A stretch of 15,561 bases of DNA from the NCBI GenBank assembly GCA_030674185.1, contig JAPXFY010005224.1, positions 1 through 15,561 on the forward strand. Direction: 5' to 3'. The notes under the pieces were generated by a model. That model saw only the letters and a list, made by a program, of their open reading frames with translations. It ran no database searches and was not told the DNA's origin. This DNA comes from Monoplex corrugatus (Eukaryota > Mollusca > Gastropoda > Littorinimorpha > Ranellidae). The position numbers were made by a program, and so were the translations under genes. Of this stretch, positions 7,971-15,561 are shown piece by piece. Numbering within the stretch: position 1 is the stretch's first letter; each line of letters starts with the position of its first letter.

Positions 7971-9026
7971 CACTTCGCTTACTATTCCACAAAACCGAAA
8001 TGACCTGAGGATTCTGGAAATTCAATACATATCTTCTACAGGATGAGCATTATGTGAAAGAAATAAATGAAGAGATTTCAAATGTGATAAACGAGTATGC
8101 AGCTGACCATTATGATAAAGCGAATGAAATAAAATTGCAAAATCTGAGATTAAACTAACGATCCCTGAAAAACTCTTTTTAGATTTTCTATTAATGAAGG
8201 TACGATCAAAAACCATAGCGTACACCACAATGAAAAATAAGAAAATGAAAAAGAAGGAAAATAGACTAGTACAAGATATAAAAGCCTTTGAAAGGGTTGA
8301 AAACAAAACAGAAACGGAAATAAAAGAACTTCGAGAAAGGAGTCATGAACTTCAAATAATTCGGGACAAAAGAATGAAGGGGGTATCACTGAGATCGAAG
8401 ACAAGATGGATTACCGACGGGGAAAAAAATTCTAAATATTTTTGCCATCTTGAAAAAAGAAACTATGTGAGCAAACAGATGACAAAATTAGTGAGACAAG
8501 ATGGTGCTCTTTTAGAAAACAAACAAGACATACTTCATGAAGTTAAATCCTTTCATAAACATCTATATAAGAAAAGGCTCAATGCAGATTGTGAAATAGA
8601 AAACCTTCTCGGAAAGATACCCAAATTATCAATGAAGAAAAACAATACAATTGTTGATGGGTGAAATAACTATAAATGATGCAAGCATAGTACTTAAAAA
8701 CATGAAACATGGGAAAAGCCCGGATACAGATGGATTTAGTGCAGAATTTCTTACATTTTTCTGGAAAAATATCGGACCGTTTTTTGTGAGATCATTGAAT
8801 GAGGCCTAAAAGATGGAAAACTGTCCTGAACGCAGAAAGAAGGATTGATCACTTGCATCCCAAAAGGTGACAAACCTAAAGAATTCATAAAAAATTGGTG
8901 TCCCATTTCTCTCCTTAACTTTATGTATAAGATAGATTCGGCATGCATCTCGAACAGAATCAAAAAGGTTTTACCAATGCCTATTAACGAAGATCAGACA
9001 GGTTTTATGGCAAACAGATATATAGG
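7971..9026 (+). pseudogene. L1/Tx1-like ORF2 remnant, piece 1 (endonuclease end to reverse transcriptase start)
   Basis: It begins at the endonuclease C-terminus (SD then VTLRLLF and GFWKFNTYLLQDEHYV, with a stop before GFW). It passes through a lysine-rich coiled-coil-like linker and an L1-type region TRWITDGEKNSKYFCHLEKR (8401-8460; 156 open codons at 8194-8664). It then enters the reverse transcriptase: KHGKSPDTDGFSAEFL, ITCIPKGDKPKEFIKNWCPIS (family NWRPIS; Arg to Cys), LPMPINEDQTGFMANRYIG. At least two frameshifts and two stops break it. It stops at the target site AGATATATAGG where RTE-2 is inserted; the protein continues at 11209. It belongs to a different clade from the RTE copies. 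Confidence 0.87.
9016..9026. repeat. Target site duplication of RTE-2, left copy
   Basis: AGATATATAGG, belonging to the L1 reading frame NRYIG. Confidence 0.88.
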
Positions 9027-11208
9027 GATTGGGAGAGTACATTAAAGACGTTTTTGCGGATGACAGAAACGAAGAACACATTATAAACAAAGAACTTTGA
9101 AAGACCACCCTTAATGAAAGATGAAGTTAGAGCAGCACTGAAATAGATGAAACCAGGAAAAGCCCCAGGACCAGACAACATTACTACAGAGATGATTGAA
9201 GCCCTGGAGGAATTTGACATAGAAAAAATAAGAGTCCTCATAAATGAAATTTACAACACTGGGAAAATCCCAAAGATATGCCAAATCAATTTTCATTGCA
9301 CTTCCAAAGAAGACAGGGTATATAGAATGCGAACTCAATCGCACAATCAGTTTGATGAGTCATGTAACAAAAATCCTGTTAAGAATAATCATGATGAGGA
9401 CAAGGAATAGAATCAAAAGAGAAATAGCAGAAGAACAGTGTGGATTTGTGGAAGGGAAAGGAACTATTAATGCCATAAACATCCTAAGAACTATCACAGA
9501 GAGGTCAGTCGAGATGAATAAGGATTTGCATTTATGCCTTTTTGATTATACCGAGGCTTTCGATCGGGTAAGACATGAAACATTGATCAACCAACTAGAA
9601 AGACTCAAGATTGATGGAAAATATCTATAAATAATCAGAAACCTGTATTGGGAACAAACAGCTGCAATGAGAATAGAAAACGATCTGAACTCTTTCCAAA
9701 ATATCAAAAGAGGAGTCAGACAAGGTAACACTTCGCTTACTATTCCACAAAACCGAAGAGATTTCACATGTGATAAACGAGTATGCAGCTGACCATTGTG
9801 AAAAATCGAATTGAAATAAAATTGCAAAATCTGAGAATTAAACTGACAATCCCTGAAAAACTCTTTTTAGATTTTCTATTAATGAAGGTACGGTCAAAAA
9901 CCATAGCGTACACCACAATGAAAAATAAGAAAATGTAAAAGAAGGAAAATAGACTTGTACAAGATATAAAAGCCTTTGAAAGGGTTGGAAACAAAACAGA
10001 AACGGAAATAAAAGAACTTCGAGAAAGGAGTCATGAACTTCAAATAATTCGGGACAAAAGAATGAAGGGAGTATTACTGAGATCGAAGACAAGGAATAGA
10101 ATCAAAAGAGAAATAGCAGAAGAACAGTGCGGATTTGTGGAAGGGAAAGGAACTATTAATGCCATATACATCTTAAGAACTCAAGAGGTCATTTGAGAAG
10201 AATAATGATTTGTATTTATGATTTGTTGACTACACCAAGGCGTTCGATCGGATAAGACATGATGAATTGATCAACCATCTGGAGAGACTCAATATTGATG
10301 GAAAAGATCTACGAATAATCAGAAATATGTACTGGGAACAAACAGCTGCAATGAGAATAGAAAACAATGTAAGCTCTTTCCAAAACATCAAAAGAGGAGT
10401 CAGACATGCTTGTGTTTTGTCACTAGATCTGATTTCACTTTACTGCGAAAACATCATGAGAAACATAGAAGACCCTGGATTAAAGTTTGGAGGGAAAATG
10501 ATAAACAACATTCGATACGCAGATGACACATTGCAGAAAATGAAAGTGACCTACAAAACATTGTGAATATACTATAAATAGAAAGCAAAACAACAGCAAA
10601 TGGCTCAACCTTGACACAAGTTGATAAACTTAAATACCTGGGAACGATCATTTCATCAGATGCACATCAGTAATAGCCGGCAGAATGGGCCAAGCCAAAA
10701 CAGCATTCAAGAAGATGACAAGCATTCTTACCAACAAATGCCTATCAATTAACATCAGGAAAAGAGTTCTTGAATGTTCTGTAGAAGCAATACTGTTGTA
10801 CGGATGTGAAGCATGAACGGTCAACAAGCTAAGCCAGAACAAGATTGAGGCTGCCAAGATGTAGTTTCTAAGAAGAATGTTGAGAGTTCCATGGACAGCA
10901 TAGAAAACAAACGAGACAGTCTTGATGGAGGCAGACACAAGTAGATCACCCATAAGGAAGATTAGGAAAATACAGGCAATATGTATAGGCCATTTCATGA
11001 GGAAGGGGGATTTGGAGCACCTGGTCACAACGGGAAAGCTGGAGGGAAAGAGAACACCAGGTAGACCCAGCAAGAAAATGTTGGACGGACATGCAGAGTG
11101 GTTGGGGACGAGGAGGGTGGGGGAGGTGCTAGGAGCAATGAGAGATAGAGACAGATGGAAGTCCATGGTCGCTAACGCCATGTGGCAGGGCACCTGATGA
11201 TAATGATG
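9027..11208 (+). mobile_element. RTE-2: 5'-truncated RTE inserted in the L1-like element
   Basis: It is flanked by perfect 11-bp copies of AGATATATAGG (9016-9026 and 11209-11219). It ends in GATGATAATGATG, the short tandem-repeat type of tail typical of RTE elements rather than poly-A. Its own sequence is 9027-9398 plus 10088-11208 (about 1.49 kb); 9399-10087 is a later insertion. It carries KPGKAPGPDNITTEMI, PKKT, RYADDT (10513-10530) and the C-terminal GHFMRKGDLEHL ... GRPSKKML region (91 open codons, 10922-11197, ending WQGT-stop). Stops, two deletions around 10530 and 10585, and the patch make it dead. Confidence 0.9.
9399..10087 (+). repeat. 689-bp insert copied from the RTE-1/L1 junction region
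   Basis: The segment matches 7641-8399 at roughly 97%. It includes the same RTE-1 to L1 junction (GTCAGACAAGG then TAACACTTCGC) and the same TAA replacing an Arg codon. The donor is 759 bp; a 72-bp deletion (donor 8000-8071, at a GAA repeat) and two one-base insertions give exactly 689. It sits between two GACAAG hexamers (9399-9404 and 10088-10093), and the donor is likewise bounded by GACAAG at 7641-7646 and 8400-8405. RTE-2 resumes at 10088 without loss of bases. Confidence 0.9.
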
Positions 11209-11219
11209 AGATATATAGG
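11209..11219. repeat. Target site duplication of RTE-2, right copy
   Basis: AGATATATAGG again, immediately after the GATGATAATGATG tail. The L1 protein frame resumes here as RYIGDN. Confidence 0.88.
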
Positions 11220-12850
11220 AGATAATATGCGATTAATATGTGATAAATCATTCAAATGTAAATAACATGCCAGGTTAGTTACTTTGTATATATTTCGAAA
11301 AAGCTTCTGATTCACTTGATTGGAGTTTTATTCACAGGGTTTTGAGAACTTATGGATTTAGAAGTTGCGTTTGCCGATGGATTGAAACTTTCTATAAAAA
11401 CACAAAATCAACGCTATTATAAACGGCCAGACTACAGAATAGTTTAGTGTAGAAAGGGGATGTAGACAAGGAGATCCAATCTTACCCTATCTTTTTATTC
11501 TTTGTGCAGAGATTCTAGCCATAATGATCAGGAAGGATGACTCAGTAAAAGGAATACAGGTTCATGGTGTAGAACACAAAATTTTCCAGTTTCCTGACGA
11601 CACGTAATTGATAAATGTAGAAGATGAAACCTCTTTTGAAAGATCTGTTCGCAGATTTGATTCCTACGGCACAGTTTCAAGTCTGTTTATGAACAGCAAA
11701 AAAACGCAAGTAATATGGCTTGGTAGTGAGAGAAAATCGCAAACAATGTATTGTTTCCACTTAAAAATGATATGTAATCTTCTTAAGTTTAAAGTACTAG
11801 GCATCTGGTTCACTCAAGATCTAAGAAACTGAGAAATAATGAATTATAAAGACAAATTTTCAGAAGTGAAAATGTTATTCAAAATTTGGTCACAAAGAAC
11901 CATTACCCCAAATGGTAAAGTCGGAGTTCTAAAATCTCTTGTAATATCTAAACTTGTACATTTATCACCAGATCAGTCTATACAACAACTACAGAAGTTA
12001 TGTTTTTAGTTTGTATGGAATGGAAAACAAGACACAAACCATAAATGGAAAATTTTAGCAGCTGAAATATATCCGTTCCTTAACAACATTATGTGCTACG
12101 GACCAGTGGTTGTTTCATATTTCATGAAGAACAATATGTTCTGGGCTGATACATTTAAGGCTTACATGACATTTTGCAATCATATAACACCAAAGAATTC
12201 AAATGAACTGTTATATGTACCTGTCTTTTATAACGAAAATATAAAGGTGGATAACAAAATAGTCAAGAATAATAAACTAATCGAGAAAGGAATTTACTAC
12301 ATCAATCATTTTCTTAAAGAAAACGGCTGTTTTTTTTACCTATGAAGAATTTGAAAATAACACTGATTGCCATATTAATTATGTCATTTATGATGGATGG
12401 ATATCTTCAATCAAACAATATTTAAGAACAACCAGAATCCAAATGAACAACAACACGAATAGTATTTTGAATGCGCCAAATGCAATAAGGCTAATAATGA
12501 GTATACAAAAGGGAGCAAGACTTTACTATGAAAAAATGAAATGGGATTATACAAATTGTTGTTCAAGGTGGTCAGAGAAACTAAATATTAGCATGTCATG
12601 GGAAAAAGTATTTCTAAAAATTCAGAAATTAAATTATGTCAAATTAAAATGGTGTCAAATAAGAATAGTTCATCGGATTATTGCCACCAATATAATATTA
12701 AACACAATGGGTATAGCAACTACAACAAATTGTACTGGTGTAATAATGGAAGAGACTCTATTGAACATTTTCCGTGGAACTTTTACTCTGTCCGAATTTT
12801 TTGGAATCTAACAGAAAAAACTACTCAACGCAAAATGCGAAAATACCTTC

Positions 12851-12859
12851 AAGATCACA
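12851..12859. repeat. Target site duplication of the minus-strand insertion, left copy
   Basis: AAGATCACA in the L1 frame (QDH). The right copy differs by one base. Confidence 0.6.
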
Positions 12860-13502
12860 TACACACACACATATAGGCGTCCTTCAGTCTCGGAAGACTA
12901 TGGAGTTGCGCTCTGGGTGTTTATTCTGGTGCAGCGTCGGGTGTGGCTGGCCAGTCCGACGCGGGAATGACAGTCCCTGTGGCAAAGGGCACAGATGAAG
13001 TCTGACGCTGGTCTGTCTGCCTGGGCAGCAGCCTTTCTTCTCGTTCTTTTTTCCTCGTGCTGCTAAGCGAGTGTCTCTTCGAACTTGGAGAGACCTTTCT
13101 GCACAGTCTGTCTCCAGGCTGACCATTCGAGGGCTGTTGCTTCCCAGTTGTCCTTGTCGATGCTCAAGGCTTTTAGGTCCCTCTTGCACACGTCTTTGAA
13201 TCGCAGCTGTGGTCTGCCTGTGGGACGTTTTCCCTGCACCAGTTCTCCGTAGAGGAGGTCTTTAGGGATCCGTCCATCATCCATGCGCCTGGCATGGCAA
13301 AGCCAGCGCATACGTCTCTGTTTCAGCAGCGTGTACATGCTGGTGCATCCAGCTCTTTTCAGGAGTGTTGTTTGGGACCTTGTCCTGCCAGGTGATGTTT
13401 AGAATGCGTCGGAGGCTACGTATGTGAAAAGCATTGAGCTTTTGCTCTTGTCGGGCACGGAAAATCCAGGACTCGCTGTCATACAGGAGGGTGCTCAACA
13501 TC
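12860..13502 (-). pseudogene. Reverse transcriptase C-terminus with zinc finger, 5'-truncated, inserted in L1 piece
   Basis: On the minus strand it reads LLYDSESWIFRARQEQKL (family YGSESW), LRRILNITWQDKVPN, then after a frameshift LLKQRRMRWLCHARRMDDGR, GKRPTGRPQLRFKDVCKRDLKAL and a terminal finger CALCHRDC ... GLASHTRRC (about 12935-13000) before a stop. This is the end of a non-LTR endonuclease/reverse-transcriptase polyprotein of a lineage distinct from RTE-1 to -3 and more GC-rich than its surroundings. Its 3' end is followed by a TATATGTGTGTGTATGT simple tail. It is 5'-truncated at 13502 and flanked by a near-perfect 9-bp target duplication. The clade is uncertain. Confidence 0.85.
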
Positions 13503-13511
13503 AAAATCACA
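13503..13511. repeat. Target site duplication of the minus-strand insertion, right copy
   Basis: AAAATCACA, one mismatch from AAGATCACA at 12851. The L1 protein resumes here as ITRNLVLFG. Confidence 0.6.
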
Positions 13512-13986
13512 CGAAATCTAGTATTGTTTGGTGTTGATCAAAACATAAAAACAGATAGAGGATTTGATCTTATAATAATGCTTGCAAAATCATTTATGTA
13601 TAAATGCAAAGTAGACAAGTGTGTTTCGAATATACATGTACATACTTTCCAAAGAATGCTAAGCCAGAGATTCAAAATTGTACAATATAATGCCAAAATG
13701 AACTTTCACTTGTCCATTTTTATGCTCAGTAGAACAACTAGAGGCAAATGTTCTCCGTGTAGAAAACAGACTTTCTTCATGACATCTTTCTTGAATATTG
13801 ATGTACATAATAAAACCGTCACTGATTAGAATATTGTCTTATATGTTTTGTAATCTATAGGGTTTTTATATTATTTGTTTTTATGTGAACACTTGTTGTC
13901 CTATTTGTATAAATTGAATAATATATGTTGCCACATTGTTCGATGATGCTTGACTATCGTTAAGCAAAAGAATATATTTTATTGAA
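13503..13986 (+). pseudogene. L1/Tx1-like ORF2 remnant, piece 3 (C-terminus and 3' UTR)
   Basis: The frame TRNLVLFGVDQNIKTDRGFD continues with LIIMLAKSFMYKCKVDKC and RFKIVQYNAKMNF, typical of the extreme C-terminus of L1/Tx1 ORF2. It ends at TAG near 13827-13829 (131-codon frame from 13434). About 155 bp of AT-rich 3' UTR follow, ending GAATATATTTTATTG, which aligns with the end of the second L1 copy at 14530-14590. No clear poly-A tail remains. Confidence 0.8.
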
Positions 13987-14072
13987 ATTGATTCATGGAG
14001 AAATGATAACATACGTTAGATCTTAGCGTTCATGTTTGAACTTCCAATATGGAAAATACCATTCTGTACATT

Positions 14073-14172
14073 CAAAAACAAACAAACAAACAAACAAACA
14101 AAAAACACACCAAAAAACAAACAAACAAACAAACAAACAAAACAAAAAAACATTAAAAACAAAACAAAAAAA
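14073..14172. repeat. (AAAC)n tract
   Basis: Two runs of CAAA repeats separated by AAAACACACCAAAAAAC, then A-rich DNA. It precedes the second L1 fragment and is complementary to the GTTT tract at 14401-14446. Confidence 0.92.
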
Positions 14173-14592
14173 ACTGGTACGATTGACAAATGTATTCCGA
14201 ATATGCGTATTTTTCAAAGACTATTAAATATGATTCCGAATTGAACAATGTAATGCCAGAGTGGACTTCCATTTGTCTGTTTTTTAATGCTGAATGGAAT
14301 AACTATAAACCACTGCTTTCTTAACAGAGGACAAATTCATCTTTATGACATTTTTAAAAATTTGATGTTCGCGTTGAAATCTCCCATGTATAAAATAATT
14401 TTTGTTTTTTCTTTTTGTTTGTTTGTTTGTTTGTTTGTTTGTTTTTGGTCTTGTTTTTTGTCTTCTGTATGTTGTATGTTGTCAAATATCTAAAAAGTTC
14501 CTCTTATGTGTATGAACTGAAATTAGTTTTTGTTACTACATTGTTTGTTGATGTCTATTCATTGTTAAATGAATAAAAGCAGTTTAAAAAAA
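14173..14592 (+). pseudogene. Second L1/Tx1-like 3' end with poly-A
   Basis: Degenerate but colinear with 13605-13986: GACAAATGTATTCCGAATATG, AACAATGTAATGCCAGAGTGG and the final TTGTTTGTTGATG block. It ends with AATAAA (14572-14577) and a short poly-A run, so this is an independent 3' terminus of the same family, truncated to its last few hundred bases. A GTTT tract interrupts it. Confidence 0.75.
14401..14446. repeat. (GTTT)n tract
   Basis: Seven GTTT units within a T-rich stretch inside the L1 3' fragment. It is the reverse complement of the upstream AAAC tract. Confidence 0.92.
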
Positions 14593-15561
14593 CATGATGA
14601 GGACAAGGAATAGAATCAAAGCTGAAGAACAGTGTAGATTTATCAAAGGGAAAGGAACTGTCAATGTCATATACATCATAAGAACTATCACAGAGAGGTC
14701 GACCAAGATGAATAAGGATTTATATTGATGCTTTGTTGATTATACAAAGGCTTTCGATCAGGTAAGACATGAAGAATTGATCAACCAACTAGAAAAACTC
14801 AGTATTGATGGAAATAATGTACGAATAATCAAAAATATGTATTGGGAACAAACAGCTGCAATGAGAATAGAAAACAATGTAAGCTCTTTCCAAAATATCA
14901 AAAGAGGAGCCAGATAAGGTTGTGTTTTGTCACCAGATCTGTTTTCACTTTACAGTGAAAACATCATGAGAAACCTAGAAGACCCGGAAATAACGGTTGG
15001 AGAAAAAATGATATAAACAGCATTCGATACGCAGATGACACCGTGCTAATTGCAGAAAATAAAAGGGACCTACAAAACCTTGTGAATATACTTGAAATAG
15101 AAAGCAAAGGTAAGGGGTTGGAACTAAATAGCAGGAAGACTAAAGTCATGGTGATCAGTAAAAAACATAAAATCCCCTCATTCAAAATAACTGCAAATGG
15201 CTCAACCTTGACAAAGGTTGATAAATTTAAATACCTGGGAACGATCATTTCATCAGACGGTAGATGCACATCAGAAATAGCCGGCAGAATAGCCAAGCCA
15301 AAACAGCATTCAAGAAGATGACAAGCATTCTTACCAACAAATGCCTATCAATTAACATCAGGAAAAGAGTTCTTGAATGTTCTATAGAACCAATACTGTT
15401 GTACGGATGTGAGGCATGAACGGTCAACAAGCTAAGCCAGAACAAGATTGAGGCAGCCAAGATGTGGTTTCTAAGAAGAATGTTGAGAGTTCCATGGACA
15501 GCATAGAAAACAAACGAGACAGTCTTGATGGAGGCAGACACAAGTAGATCACTCATAAGGA
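14593..15561 (+). mobile_element. RTE-3: 5'-truncated RTE copy running off the right edge
   Basis: It begins at CATGATGAGGACAAGG right after the L1 poly-A and continues to the window end. It shows motif A VDYTKAFDQ (a stop precedes it), WEQTAAMRIEN, RGAR-stop (family RGVRQG), RYADDTVLIAENKRDL (15025 on), LELNSRKTKVMVISKKHK and KYLGTIISSDGRC. A 92-codon open stretch covers 15043-15321. After a one-base frameshift it continues to LLYGCEA-stop-TVNKL and LRRMLRVPWTA-stop. It lacks the deletions that RTE-2 has around the YADD box, so it is the best guide to the family's palm and thumb region here. It is nonfunctional. Confidence 0.9.

Larger units (their letters stand above)
11209..12859 (+). pseudogene. 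L1/Tx1-like ORF2 remnant, piece 2 (palm domain to C-terminal region)
   Basis: In order: YFEKASDSLDWSFIHRVL (motif A; family DFEKAFDS), GCRQGDPILPYLF (motif B), FPDDT (11590-11604; family F/YADDT, so Ala is replaced by Pro), SLFMNSKKTQVIWLG (thumb), a KFVWNGK-like segment, and a long C-terminal region. The last contains KLKWCQIRIVHRI and, in another frame, a Cys/His stretch CNNGRDSIEHFPWN like the terminal zinc-knuckle region of L1 ORF2 proteins. The frame is broken repeatedly; open pieces are 74, 84 and 122 codons. It is interrupted at 12859 by a reverse-oriented element and continues at 13503. Confidence 0.87.

Overview
The window is eukaryotic nuclear DNA dominated by repeats, with no intact protein-coding gene. 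It has long CA/GT, GA, AT, pentanucleotide and AAAC/GTTT tracts. About 9 kb consists of decayed, mutually nested non-LTR retrotransposons, and there are Pol III-type elements. This suits an invertebrate, most likely a mollusc. A block near 4.8-5.0 kb resembles from memory a dispersed repeat of gastropod genomes, so a marine snail is my best but unproven guess.

Left part (1-2.94 kb): three direct tandem copies of a 0.8-1.1 kb unit that also runs off the left edge. Each unit carries, on the minus strand, the same 36-nt segment bounded by TTTCAG and AAG|GTAGAC, open in a phase-1 frame and encoding variants of an acidic 12-residue repeat ending SGPD(S/G)EEE. I read these as a candidate tandem mini-exon cassette of a minus-strand gene whose other exons lie outside the window. 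This is the most interesting signal here. The rest of each unit is intron-like simple sequence.

Middle part (2.94-6.24 kb): a reverse-oriented fragment of an RTE-type reverse transcriptase, a CA array, a well-folded tRNA-Ile-like gene with anticodon GAT and a T5 terminator, T-rich low-complexity DNA, a dispersed repeat, a tRNA-type SINE on the minus strand whose A-box part is triplicated, and a 290-bp mosaic pentamer array. Several unique stretches show nothing recognisable.

Right part (6.24-15.56 kb): a retrotransposon graveyard. RTE-1 (6240-7970; endonuclease plus half the reverse transcriptase) is fused at a short microhomology to an L1/Tx1-like element that starts at its endonuclease SDH motif. 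That L1 runs from 7971 to about 13986 in three pieces. It is split by RTE-2 (9027-11208, 11-bp target duplication AGATATATAGG, tail GATGATAATGATG) and by a minus-strand reverse-transcriptase C-terminus (12860-13502, 9-bp imperfect target duplication). RTE-2 itself contains a 689-bp patch copied from the RTE-1/L1 junction and inserted exactly at the hexamer GACAAG. A second L1 3' end (about 14173-14592) and RTE-3 (14593 to the right edge) follow. All these reading frames are broken; none could work autonomously. The order of events inferred from the nesting is: L1 and the RTE-1/L1 junction first, then RTE-2 and the minus-strand insertion, then the copied patch.
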